From positions 1 to 7,728 of the forward strand of contig DASVXH010000010.1 in assembly GCA_036392795.1 (NCBI GenBank): DNA of 7,728 bases, given 5' to 3'. Below the pieces are notes generated by a model. That model was not told where the DNA came from. It searched no databases and saw only the letters and a list, made by a program, of their open reading frames with translations. Position numbers and translations under genes: made by a program. The DNA comes from JARIHD01 sp036392795 (GTDB taxonomy: Bacteria > Patescibacteriota > Saccharimonadia > Saccharimonadales > UBA4665). Positions 1 to 5,943 of this stretch are shown here, in pieces. Numbering within the stretch: the stretch's first letter is position 1; every line of letters starts with the position of its first letter.

Positions 1-645
1 GGTGAAGGTGATCGGCATCAAGCCGTCCGACATACGTGCTGGCGCCAGATCTACTACACCCCCAGGCATTATGCCGACATAAGGGCAAACACTGAACGTT
101 GTCGCCTCTGTCACCTTGTACATTTGCTTTAGATATTCATTGGCTTCGGCCAAAGTTTTTGGGGCCATACGTCCCGACCCGCCTGCCGCCACCAAGCCAT
201 CCCAATACGCCGCGCCATCAATGCAACGCTCCATACTGAAGTCCGTCCTGTCGTACATGCGCTGAGCGTACACTCCGCGGTACTTACCATTAACCAGCTC
301 GCCAATGCTAGACTGAACAAATCCCGGATCATTTTTGGCCTCAAGATCGGCTCGCGTAGCATACGTCGTACGATACTGGGCAACGCGGATATTGGCCTGT
401 GAGGCGCCTTTGGCCAGAGCATCATAAAAACTCGCACTTGCCACCGGATCGTTAGAGCCGGTGTTTTTATTCGCTTCTTTTTTGTCACCACGGGACACAA
501 AGACCAAACCAATCGCCAGTAGCACAAGAATAATAACAACTGGAATCAGCCATTTGCCGAGTCTTTTGCCGGGTGGTTGTTCTATTTGCGGACCAAACTG
601 TGAATATTCGGTACCCGTCGGCGCACTGTTATTGGTGCCATCCAT
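1..645 (-). CDS. Single-pass membrane protein with extracytoplasmic domain, partial (C-terminus beyond the left edge)
   Basis: An open frame of 215 codons runs from ATG at 645 to base 1 with no stop, so the C-terminus lies outside the window. The start is supported by a strong ribosome binding site, AGGGGG, five bases before ATG. Residues 1-31 are polar, rich in Pro, Gly and Gln, and end in a basic patch (KRLGK). Residues 32-50 are one strongly hydrophobic helix, followed by SRGDKK and a low-complexity linker to about residue 68. This predicts a short cytoplasmic tail, one membrane anchor and an outside domain. That domain has two cysteines, C141 and C187, which could form a disulfide (inference). 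I recognise no enzymatic motif or family. The gene begins 32 bases after the tRNA-Cys 3' end and no terminator is visible between them, so it may be partly co-transcribed with the tRNA. Confidence 0.85.
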   Translation of the reverse strand, partial: MDGTNNSAPTGTEYSQFGPQIEQPPGKRLGKWLIPVVIILVLLAIGLVFVSRGDKKEANKNTGSNDPVASASFYDALAKGASQANIRVAQYRTTYATRADLEAKNDPGFVQSSIGELVNGKYRGVYAQRMYDRTDFSMERCIDGAAYWDGLVAAGGSGRMAPKTLAEANEYLKQMYKVTEATTFSVCPYVGIMPGGVVDLAPARMSDGLMPITFT

Positions 646-677
646 AATATCCCCCTGTACGTTGTATAAAATCTAAA

Positions 678-751
678 TGGAGGCACCGACCGGACTTGAA
701 CCGGTGTACAAGGTTTTGCAGACCTCTGCGTAACCACTCCGCCACGGCGCC
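678..751 (-). tRNA. tRNA-Cys (anticodon GCA), CCA encoded
   Basis: Reading the minus strand from 751, the seven-base acceptor arm GGCGCCG pairs with CGGTGCC (682-688) with one G-U pair. A three- to four-base D stem (GCG/CGC) and an anticodon stem GAGGT/ACCTT with loop CTGCAAA give anticodon GCA, which reads cysteine codons. The T arm is ACCGG-TTCAAGT-CCGGT. The discriminator base is U (position 681), the known identity element of bacterial tRNA-Cys, and the CCA end is encoded at 678-680. The mature body without CCA is 681-751. Its own promoter lies just upstream. Confidence 0.97.
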
Positions 752-768
752 AAAAAGTGATCTCTGAT

Positions 769-797
769 ATCTTACTATATCTGTTGCCACGCGACAA
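769..797 (-). promoter_or_regulatory. Sigma70-type promoter of tRNA-Cys
   Basis: On the minus strand TTGTCG (792-797) is followed after exactly 17 bases by TAAGAT (769-774). The predicted transcription start is near 762, about 11 bases before the tRNA 5' end, which suits a short tRNA leader. An alternative -10, TATAGT slightly upstream, has a spacing of only 12 from the same -35 and is less likely. Confidence 0.6.
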
Positions 798-850
798 CTG
801 GCGGCAAAAACTGCCAGCCGTTTTCTTCTTTTATGCGCCGCGTCGGCTAC

Positions 851-2149
851 CTAATCACCGGAATGGATTCTACGTTCATCTTTCGCAGCTTGCAGTAAAC
901 GGCACAAAAAGCGCACCTGCCGATAGGCGATACCCTTAAACGGGTCCTGGGAAAAATCAATTCGCAGGCCACGCGCCGGCAGATGGGCGTCCATGATCGT
1001 TACAAAATCATGCCTAGGTATGTCGTCGACAAAACATGCAGCAAAACCAAACCGAGGACTAGCAAAGTTAAAGTCTGCGTGACGCGAAGTCCTGCGGACC
1101 GCCGTCAAAAGACTGTCGTATACGTTACCGCTACTAAATGAAAGCGTAGCATGGGCAACCGATGTCTCCATAGGGCTCGTGACCGAATCCGGAGGGATTC
1201 TATCAACTATGATATTTCCCAGTAGCCGGTTATGCTCAGACCCGACCGCATCACCATTTTCAGGTGCAAAATCGATATATTTACGGGAATATAGATTATC
1301 GCTGTAAAACGCGAGGAAAGGCGCCAGCACTTCCTCTGCCATACGCGCCTTTACACGATGCCATGCCTGCACGTCGCGTGCTAATGAAACCAGGCTTTCG
1401 TCCTGCCTCGCCAGGTCGGTTAGCACATCATGGCGCGCACCCCCAAGCGGCAAGGCCCCTATAAGGACAGACCGCAATGCCAGAGCTTCCGGAGTTTTAA
1501 TCGCAAACAACTCATTGGCAGTGGAACGAAGAGCGACCGTCTCAACGGTTAAGTTTCGGCTGGTCGTAGCCTCTTTTACCAGATCGCTCAGTATGGGCAT
1601 TACAACCTCTCGCATCTCCGGAGCAGCTGACTCCGGAGCAGAAGTAAGGATTGTCGCTACCCCCGGCAAGTGCTGCATAAGATCACGGGTGGGCACATCC
1701 TGTAGCCTAAAAGCACCGTCCTTGGCATGTTCCGGCCAAAGTGCCGTTTCGGGCTTTTCAAAAATACGACGCACTACAGCCACATCACCGTGCTCGGCGG
1801 CCAGTCGGGCAATATCTGTATTCACAAAACTATCTGTAACTATTGCTTTCCGCTGCGTCAGCCAGTCCAGCCAACTTAGGCTACGCGAGCGGACCTTGGC
1901 GGCAGCTTCGGGGTCATCCATTGCATACGACGCAGTGATATCCGCTTTCACTCCCCGTACGACGGTCTCGGCATCATCTACCGAGTCCAGGCGTACAGCC
2001 TCTGACATCAAATTGCCCAACTCCTTTGGATAATTAAAAGAGGTCGAGCACGCGCGCTCCCCTTCCTGGCGCCTGCGCGTTGTCGCTTCGAGTGCACGCT
2101 CAACGTTTAGCAAGGGTGCGGGTTGCCCCGCCCTTTCGTGATCAGTCAT
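851..2149 (-). CDS. Uncharacterised 432-residue soluble protein
   Basis: A long frame from ATG at 2149 to TAG at 851. The start is well supported: AAGGA sits six bases upstream, and an extended -10 promoter lies about 40 bases upstream. There is no signal peptide or membrane segment, so a cytoplasmic protein is expected. Residues 1-60 are polar and probably flexible. From about 60 to 280 the sequence looks almost wholly helical, with short Ala/Leu-rich amphipathic runs such as DIARLAAEHGDVAVVRRIF, compatible with a helical bundle or degenerate helical repeats (inference). From about 290 the C-terminal part changes to mixed alpha/beta composition with many aromatic residues (RHADFNFASPRFGF, HDFVTIMDAHLP). 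I do not recognise the family and see no catalytic signature. The preceding gene, 2238-2834, is also of unknown function, 88 bases away and in the same direction. Confidence 0.85.
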   Translation of the reverse strand: MTDHERAGQPAPLLNVERALEATTRRRQEGERACSTSFNYPKELGNLMSEAVRLDSVDDAETVVRGVKADITASYAMDDPEAAAKVRSRSLSWLDWLTQRKAIVTDSFVNTDIARLAAEHGDVAVVRRIFEKPETALWPEHAKDGAFRLQDVPTRDLMQHLPGVATILTSAPESAAPEMREVVMPILSDLVKEATTSRNLTVETVALRSTANELFAIKTPEALALRSVLIGALPLGGARHDVLTDLARQDESLVSLARDVQAWHRVKARMAEEVLAPFLAFYSDNLYSRKYIDFAPENGDAVGSEHNRLLGNIIVDRIPPDSVTSPMETSVAHATLSFSSGNVYDSLLTAVRRTSRHADFNFASPRFGFAACFVDDIPRHDFVTIMDAHLPARGLRIDFSQDPFKGIAYRQVRFLCRLLQAAKDERRIHSGD

Positions 2150-2185
2150 TTAACATCCTTAAAACATTAGTTAAAAACTGGCAAA

Positions 2186-2195
2186 ATTATACCAC
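2186..2195 (-). promoter_or_regulatory. Extended -10 promoter for the 851-2149 gene
   Basis: The minus strand shows TG-G-TATAAT: a consensus -10 hexamer at 2186-2191 preceded by the TGn extension at 2192-2194. The -35 region 17 bases upstream (GACGCT) is poor, which is normal for extended -10 promoters. Transcription would start near 2179, leaving a leader of about 30 bases with the AAGGA ribosome binding site. It lies in the 88-base gap after the 2238-2834 gene, so the 432-residue protein can be expressed independently of that gene. Confidence 0.65.
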
Positions 2196-2237
2196 GATCC
2201 GCACCCGAAGCGTCCAGAGGGCGCCCCTTAGCTACGC

Positions 2238-2834
2238 TTATCTTATCTCTATAGGATATTCAGCAAAGGCCACAAAGGGCTCAAGCGCCGCCGGCCCAGA
2301 CCGTCTAACCGCACCCTGGGCTGCAAATTTTTCCTCTACAAACACCTTCTGCTTATCAAATGGAGCGATTTCGAGAGTGCATGGCACCGTGCCTACGGCA
2401 TGCTCAAGGTGCTCAAGCCGACGGTCAAAAAACTTATGGCCTTGCGGGTTGTCACGCTTTTCCATTTCTGCCAGCCTGGAAAAGTCTTCTGCCGTCAAGT
2501 CGTACCATTTTGTCAGCAGCTTGGCCACCGCCAGTTGACCGGCAGCATTTCCTGCAGCCTCTAGGGGGCTTTTCCAGCCGAATTCCTGGCGCATAATCTG
2601 CAGATCGTACCCTAATGTCTGGGCAAATCGGAAATCGAGCAGTCTGCCTTGCGCCAAATCGGCTTTTTCTTTGGCGTGCACGGCAGCCATATCGCGAATA
2701 AGCCGCCCGTCGTCGTTCGATTCACGAATCTGCTCTGTGCTCGCAGCCCACAGCAGCAAATCAGAGTGCAGACAACTTTCAAGCTGGTTAAGCTGGTTAA
2801 GACTAAAAGTTTGTGCTGATTCTAATTTGGACAT
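2238..2834 (-). CDS. Uncharacterised 198-residue protein
   Basis: The frame is open upstream to an ATG at 2894, but a good promoter with its -10 at 2866-2871 lies inside that extension. I therefore start at the next in-frame ATG (2834, MSKLESAQTF), which has GGGAAG four bases upstream. The stop is TAA. The protein has no membrane segment or signal peptide. Residues 1-60 are helical and leucine-rich (NQLNQLESCLHSDLLLW), and the middle is Ala-rich helix around GNAAGQLAVAKLLTKWYDL. The C-terminal third has more beta character and charge (EIAPFDKQKVFVEEKFAAQ, EPFVAFAEYPIEIR). I do not recognise a family. It follows the XRE regulator gene in the same direction, with a direct-repeat pair around its promoter, so control by a DNA-binding protein is plausible. 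Confidence 0.8.
   Translation of the reverse strand: MSKLESAQTFSLNQLNQLESCLHSDLLLWAASTEQIRESNDDGRLIRDMAAVHAKEKADLAQGRLLDFRFAQTLGYDLQIMRQEFGWKSPLEAAGNAAGQLAVAKLLTKWYDLTAEDFSRLAEMEKRDNPQGHKFFDRRLEHLEHAVGTVPCTLEIAPFDKQKVFVEEKFAAQGAVRRSGPAALEPFVAFAEYPIEIR
2781..2798 (-). repeat. Two tandem 9-bp units inside the 2238-2834 gene
   Basis: Two exact copies of AAGCTGGTT (plus strand) stand end to end and encode a repeated Leu-Asn-Gln unit near the N-terminus of the protein. Because the unit is nine bases, gain or loss of a copy would keep the frame. It is probably a small slippage duplication without regulatory meaning. Confidence 0.6.
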
Positions 2835-2853
2835 AATACTTCCCGGCAAATGA

Positions 2854-2916
2854 TATAAAGACAGTACTATACACTCGTATTGCAAAGTTAGCAATAAATT
2901 TATAAAGACTGTACTA
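2854..2916. repeat. Direct repeat pair flanking a promoter (candidate operator)
   Basis: The plus-strand 16-mer TATAAAGACAGTACTA at 2854-2869 recurs at 2901-2916 as TATAAAGACTGTACTA, with a single A/T difference. The copies have a 47-bp period, about 4.5 helical turns. One copy overlaps the -10 and transcription start of the promoter for the 2238-2834 gene. The other sits upstream of its -35 and covers the TAG stop of the XRE regulator gene. I saw no further copy in the window. That these are binding sites is inference from position. Confidence 0.6.
2866..2894 (-). promoter_or_regulatory. Sigma70-type promoter for the 2238-2834 gene
   Basis: On the minus strand TTGCTA (2889-2894) and TATAGT (2866-2871) are separated by exactly 17 bases. 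Transcription would begin near 2859, leaving a leader of about 25 bases before the ATG at 2834. The -10 box overlaps one copy of a 16-bp direct repeat, and the second copy lies just upstream of the -35 box. That layout suits an operator pair. Confidence 0.7.
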
Positions 2917-3120
2917 GGGCTTATCGACGTATTCCAAAATGTCGCCCGGCTGACAGTCCAGCGCCTCGCAAATTGCTTCCAGCGTCGACAGCCGAACGGC
3001 CCGGGCCCTGCCGTTTTTTAGAATTGACAGATTAGCCAGGGTAATACCAACTTTTTCGGCCAGTTCCGTAACACTCATCTTACGTTTGGCCAGCATTACA
3101 TCAATGTTAATGACAATCAT
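2914..3120 (-). CDS. XRE/Cro-CI-type HTH regulator (YozG-like, DUF2975 partner)
   Basis: A complete 68-residue protein made of little more than one Cro/CI-type helix-turn-helix. The positioning helix is near 17-24 (VTELAEKVGI), the recognition helix near 28-36 (LANLSILKNG), and residues 44-62 give the family tail LSTLEAICEALDCQPGDIL. This is the usual size and pattern of small YozG-like regulators, which are commonly encoded next to DUF2975 membrane proteins. The start is ATG at 3120 with AGG six bases upstream, seven bases after the stop of the DUF2975 gene, so the two are almost certainly co-transcribed and probably translationally coupled. The known pattern suggests the membrane protein controls the regulator or senses for it (inference). 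Its targets are unknown. The direct repeats at the end of this gene are an obvious place to look. Confidence 0.93.
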   Translation of the reverse strand: MIVINIDVMLAKRKMSVTELAEKVGITLANLSILKNGRARAVRLSTLEAICEALDCQPGDILEYVDKP

Positions 3121-3127
3121 ACGCGGC

Positions 3128-3652
3128 CTAAACCGTTAGGTCGTTTTCTGATTTCATGGCAATCGCTTCGCGCAGCAAGCGCCGGAAGACACCGGCTAAC
3201 ACCGCAACAGCAAAAGACACAACCGATAAGATCAGACAGATAACAATGAGCCCTGGCGCATCTTCTTTTTGCGCCCAGATATAAAAGAAAGGCAGTACTG
3301 CGGCGAATATGGCACTGACAGTCGCTCCGCAGTAAGCAATCCGCTTCAGCGCGCTGGCAGACAACTCTGAAAAGGCTTTATTTTTGTCAACATAGCTAAC
3401 GAGTAGCAAGACCTGGTACAACGCGACAAAAAATGGGATTGCCGCCATCCACGCAGCAAAGATAATGGCGTACAATGCGTAAGCTATATCCGGATATTCA
3501 TCTGGAGTATGAGTCCAGACCGCCGGTAACGCGAACAAGCAAATGGCAAGTGCGGCTAGACCGGCGGCAATGACCGCAGCCTTTAAAAATAACGTCGATC
3601 CTTTTTCCAGGATTGCGGCTTTGGTGTTTTTCATAGCTCCAGTTAAGCACAT
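3128..3652 (-). CDS. DUF2975 family four-helix membrane protein
   Basis: A 174-residue integral membrane protein with four hydrophobic segments, at about 21-43, 58-86, 103-126 and 133-157. The DUF2975 signature lies between helices 2 and 3 (YVDKNKAFSELSASALKRI), and the typical C-terminal tail is AIAMKSENDLTV. The family has no established biochemical activity. It is regularly paired with a small XRE regulator, as here, and is thought to act as a membrane sensor or anti-regulator (inference). The first ATG (3652) has no ribosome binding site. A second ATG at 3634 (MKNTKAAIL) follows GGAG, though with tight spacing, and matches the usual family start better. I give the longer frame but regard 3634 as equally likely. 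The stop is TAG. No convincing promoter was found in the 49-base gap upstream, so read-through from the winged-helix gene is possible. Confidence 0.92.
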   Translation of the reverse strand: MCLTGAMKNTKAAILEKGSTLFLKAAVIAAGLAALAICLFALPAVWTHTPDEYPDIAYALYAIIFAAWMAAIPFFVALYQVLLLVSYVDKNKAFSELSASALKRIAYCGATVSAIFAAVLPFFYIWAQKEDAPGLIVICLILSVVSFAVAVLAGVFRRLLREAIAMKSENDLTV

Positions 3653-3701
3653 TATTTATCGTTTTACAATAAATAAGTATTGAGCCACGATTAATTGACC
3701 C

Positions 3702-4088
3702 CTACAGATCGCACGCCGGCGGCATTTGTAATTTATCCATGAGCGCCTTGCCATGTACGGTATCGGATGGAGAATAGAGATTTCGTGGCAAGTGGCCCTC
3801 TACTTCCACGTCAATGTCTTCGAGTTCACAGGTTACTGCTCCCGCATCCGTCAACTGCCTCATGATGGAATAAACGGCTCCTCTTGTCAAATTCGTACAG
3901 TCATTCAATTGGTAAAGATAGAGTACGGGAAGCTCTTCACCCTCCGCAAGGGGACGCAACCACTGACAGCCCAGACACCCCAATACCTCCCGCCTGGCCG
4001 CTGTACGACGGCCCACTAATCGGTTAAAGTATAGATATTCTTCTGCTCGGTGATATTCGCCCATCGACCCTTTGTCTATATTTGGCAT
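3702..4088 (-). CDS. PadR/MarR-like winged-helix transcriptional regulator
   Basis: A 128-residue protein. After a charged N-terminus, residues 30-63 form the first helices. Residues 65-82 (TNLTRGAVYSIMRQLTDAG) match the winged-helix recognition segment typical of PadR-type regulators, in which xLSRGTVYxxLxRLExAG is the familiar pattern. Residues 84-106 (VTCELEDIDVEVEGHLPRNLYS) form the two-stranded wing with the usual G-x-P-R-x-x-Y ending. It lacks the long C-terminal dimerisation helices of full PadR-s proteins, so the dimer interface may be in the N-terminal extension (inference). It is third in a run with the YunG-like and deoxyribosyltransferase-like genes, 27 bases after the former, with AGGA about eight to nine bases before ATG. 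It probably controls that operon. Cysteines at 38, 41, 64 and 87 could make it redox-sensitive, but that is speculative. Confidence 0.85.
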   Translation of the reverse strand: MPNIDKGSMGEYHRAEEYLYFNRLVGRRTAARREVLGCLGCQWLRPLAEGEELPVLYLYQLNDCTNLTRGAVYSIMRQLTDAGAVTCELEDIDVEVEGHLPRNLYSPSDTVHGKALMDKLQMPPACDL

Positions 4089-4115
4089 ATCAAAAATCCT
4101 ATTTTATTGTCGGCT

Positions 4116-4721
4116 TTAAAAGTTCGCGCTAACATTATTAATATTATTCATGAAACGATCGAGTCGCCCCTTAAAACGATCGGTATCATAATCCATAAAC
4201 GGCGTTCTGCTATCGAACCGATACACACAGTTACCGCCAGCAGTCTTGGGATCCGGATAGAAATAATCGTCGTATTGGATAATCACAGGAGCGTCAATAC
4301 CGTCAAATTGGTCGCCGGCCAGATCAAAACGCATCGGTCCAGGCTTGGGCTGGACATCTATCTCCTCAATGCCCTCAATCCGTAGCCACGTATGATTGCC
4401 TCCAACCAACGAACCAGTCGCATTAACTATTTTACCCTCCTCAAAGAACAGCTGCGTCGAATACGCTAGACCCCGTCGGCTCAACCATATACCAAAACCA
4501 TAATTCGTCACACCGCATTGGCCATCGGGACGACCGGCTACGTATTCGTTTTTGGGATAAATCGTTTCTTCACTCCATGCTAGAGCGGCGAGCGACCGAA
4601 ACCTTTCTGCTTCTCGCAGAATTTGTATTTCCAGGCTCGTTTCGAGACTGCCGTCAGTATTATTCCAATTGGCAGCCCATTGGCGCAGTCTATCTTTGAC
4701 CATACCCACAGACATAACCAT
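4116..4721 (-). CDS. YunG-like protein with putative Cys-His-Asp centre
   Basis: From ATG at 4721 the protein has 201 residues. The pattern resembles the YunG family: WSEETIYP (49-56), then RPDGQCGVT (64-72), then GGNHTWLRI (107-115), then RFDLAGDQFDG (131-141). In that family the Q-C, H-x-W and D-L-x-x-x-Q-F elements look like a thiol-protease or transglutaminase-like centre. Here the matching residues are C69, H110 and D133. The activity of YunG proteins is not established, so cysteine peptidase or amidase chemistry is inference from the triad. There is no signal peptide, suggesting a cytoplasmic protein. The frame extends to ATG 4742, overlapping the previous gene by 19 bases. I prefer 4721 because it lies two bases after that gene's TAA stop, with GGA eight bases upstream, giving translational coupling. 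ATGs at 4715 and 4703 are also possible. The stop is TAA. Confidence 0.75.
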   Translation of the reverse strand: MVMSVGMVKDRLRQWAANWNNTDGSLETSLEIQILREAERFRSLAALAWSEETIYPKNEYVAGRPDGQCGVTNYGFGIWLSRRGLAYSTQLFFEEGKIVNATGSLVGGNHTWLRIEGIEEIDVQPKPGPMRFDLAGDQFDGIDAPVIIQYDDYFYPDPKTAGGNCVYRFDSRTPFMDYDTDRFKGRLDRFMNNINNVSANF

Positions 4722-4723
4722 TT

Positions 4724-5821
4724 TTATCGTCCGTTCGCCCATTCCAGGCGTTGACGCTGTTTAAGATATTCGACCGTGCCAAAAAGCGCCAATTGATACA
4801 AATCTTTCGCTATAAATATCGGCAAATCGGGAAAATCCTCAAGTAGGCGGCCTAGGTGTGCTTTGGCTAAGGTACGCGTGCGATTCGTAGGAGATTTGGG
4901 GCCGCTGGGGTGGTCGCCTATAAAAACACCCAAAGACTGACCGGTAAGATAAGCGTTCATCATCCGTGGGCCAAGCTCGGCAAGCGCGCCAAGGCTTTCA
5001 GTCTCCCCGGTTATAGCAATCAACTGCACGGCATCATTAATTTTGTGCGTCCACTCTTCACTTTGAGCACCTATGCTCCAGTTTTCGGAATAGGCATCTT
5101 GTACCGGCACCCCGTTACTTTGTATAGTATCCGCAACAGCATGCATCCATTCAGGTTTAACCTCACCACATGTTCCTGACAGAAAAACAGCAGGCGCGAG
5201 ATTGCGTCGGCTTGGCGGAAGATATCCTACCCTTGGCTTTAGGCCAGCTTTACGTTGTTTTTGTCGTTCCAAGAATTTTACCGCCGCCATATGACACACC
5301 ACCTCGGTGTCTTCGACCAAGGAAAACGATGCAGACAGGTCGCTTATAGGGTCTAGGATACCCCTTGCCAAGTGCCGAGCTATTCTTGTACGCTCCGGAG
5401 ACTGTTTGGTTAGGTCGATGGACACAATAACATCTTGGCCGCGCAACATGCCACCGAACACCCCAAAACCAGCTTCTGTAATACTGGCCGGACTGTCTGT
5501 GGCGTCCGTAATCTTTATCACGACCACTTCATCGCGAGCAAAATGATAACTTTCCAGCTGGGCCATTTCAGGCCGCCATTCAGTGACCTCAGGGTTAAAA
5601 ATATCCGTCTCCTCTATACCGTACATCTTGGCGATAGGAAATAAATGCTGTAGCCGCCAGGATGAAAAATTTGGGTCATTAGGATTGCCGCATGTACCAA
5701 ACGCCCCTAGTTTTGGTATCGCCTGTTCACCCAAGCCAGGCCCCATTGCGCGCGGAGCACTTTCAGCCAATGGATTCCATAACACCGGCCCTTCACCAGC
5801 GATGACACACTCTCCTGACAT
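4724..5821 (-). CDS. Tandem nucleoside 2-deoxyribosyltransferase-like protein
   Basis: A complete 365-residue protein with two homologous halves, about 39-192 and 211-365. Each half begins with a beta strand and a GTCG loop (42-45 and 216-219) and continues to an acidic motif that fits the nucleophilic Glu of nucleoside 2-deoxyribosyltransferases (SITEAGFG, E116; GALAELGP, E282). Each then has a strand (QDVIVSID; QSLGVFIGD), an arginine-rich helix (ERTRIARHLARGIL; NRTRTLAKAHLGRLL) and a closing helix (VKFLERQKQRK; VEYLKQRQRLEW). Family enzymes exchange bases between deoxyribonucleosides, and related folds hydrolyse nucleotides. Which applies here is unknown. The duplication could make an intramolecular pseudo-dimer (inference). 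ATG at 5821 has AAGGTG five bases upstream. A possible -10, TACAAT (5862-5867), has no good -35. The gene heads the 5821-3702 cluster. Residues 1-38 form a Gly/Pro-rich extension. The stop is TAA. Confidence 0.82.
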   Translation of the reverse strand: MSGECVIAGEGPVLWNPLAESAPRAMGPGLGEQAIPKLGAFGTCGNPNDPNFSSWRLQHLFPIAKMYGIEETDIFNPEVTEWRPEMAQLESYHFARDEVVVIKITDATDSPASITEAGFGVFGGMLRGQDVIVSIDLTKQSPERTRIARHLARGILDPISDLSASFSLVEDTEVVCHMAAVKFLERQKQRKAGLKPRVGYLPPSRRNLAPAVFLSGTCGEVKPEWMHAVADTIQSNGVPVQDAYSENWSIGAQSEEWTHKINDAVQLIAITGETESLGALAELGPRMMNAYLTGQSLGVFIGDHPSGPKSPTNRTRTLAKAHLGRLLEDFPDLPIFIAKDLYQLALFGTVEYLKQRQRLEWANGR

Positions 5822-5907
5822 ACCAACACCTTCGAATACATTAATAAGTTTGAATCGTTATATTGTACACTAAGCTTCTATTTTTACCACTCGCACGATA
5901 CAGATAC

Positions 5908-5937
5908 TTGACTTTTAGGCAATAATTATGATATAAT
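5908..5937 (+). promoter_or_regulatory. Near-consensus sigma70-type promoter giving a leaderless mRNA
   Basis: TTGACT (5908-5913) and a perfect TATAAT (5932-5937) are separated by 18 bases. The ATG of the plus-strand gene begins at 5944, six bases after the -10 box, which is where transcription should start. No ribosome binding site precedes the ATG. The -10 is one arm of a 13-bp dyad, ATTAT-GAT-ATAAT (5925-5937), which could also be a binding site for a regulator. Confidence 0.75.
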
Positions 5938-5943
5938 AACACA

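Noticed and set aside
129..539. 136-codon open frame on the minus strand
   Set aside because: It overlaps the 1-645 gene in another frame. That gene has a strong ribosome binding site, a clean membrane anchor and stays open to the edge, while this frame is rich in Trp, Met and Arg and looks like a shadow.
678..751. tRNA-Cys as an integration (att) site for a mobile element
   Set aside because: I saw no second copy of the tRNA 3' end, no integrase and no transposase in the window.
798..850. Possible rho-independent terminator between the 851-2149 gene and the tRNA
   Set aside because: CTGGC and GCCAG can pair around a T-rich loop, but the stem is only five base pairs and no T tract follows on either strand.
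1515..2033. 172-codon open frame on the plus strand, antisense to the 851-2149 gene
   Set aside because: Ser/Arg/Thr-rich low-information composition and no ribosome binding site seen; typical antisense shadow of a GC-balanced gene.
2196..2230. GC-rich hairpin GCGCCC/GGGTGC after the 2238-2834 gene
   Set aside because: Six base pairs with a 12-base loop and no T tract; it lies directly upstream of the extended -10 and probably does not terminate.
2835..2894. Longer start (ATG 2894) for the 2238-2834 gene
   Set aside because: The extension contains the -10 box and predicted transcription start of the gene's own promoter, so that ATG would not be in the mRNA.
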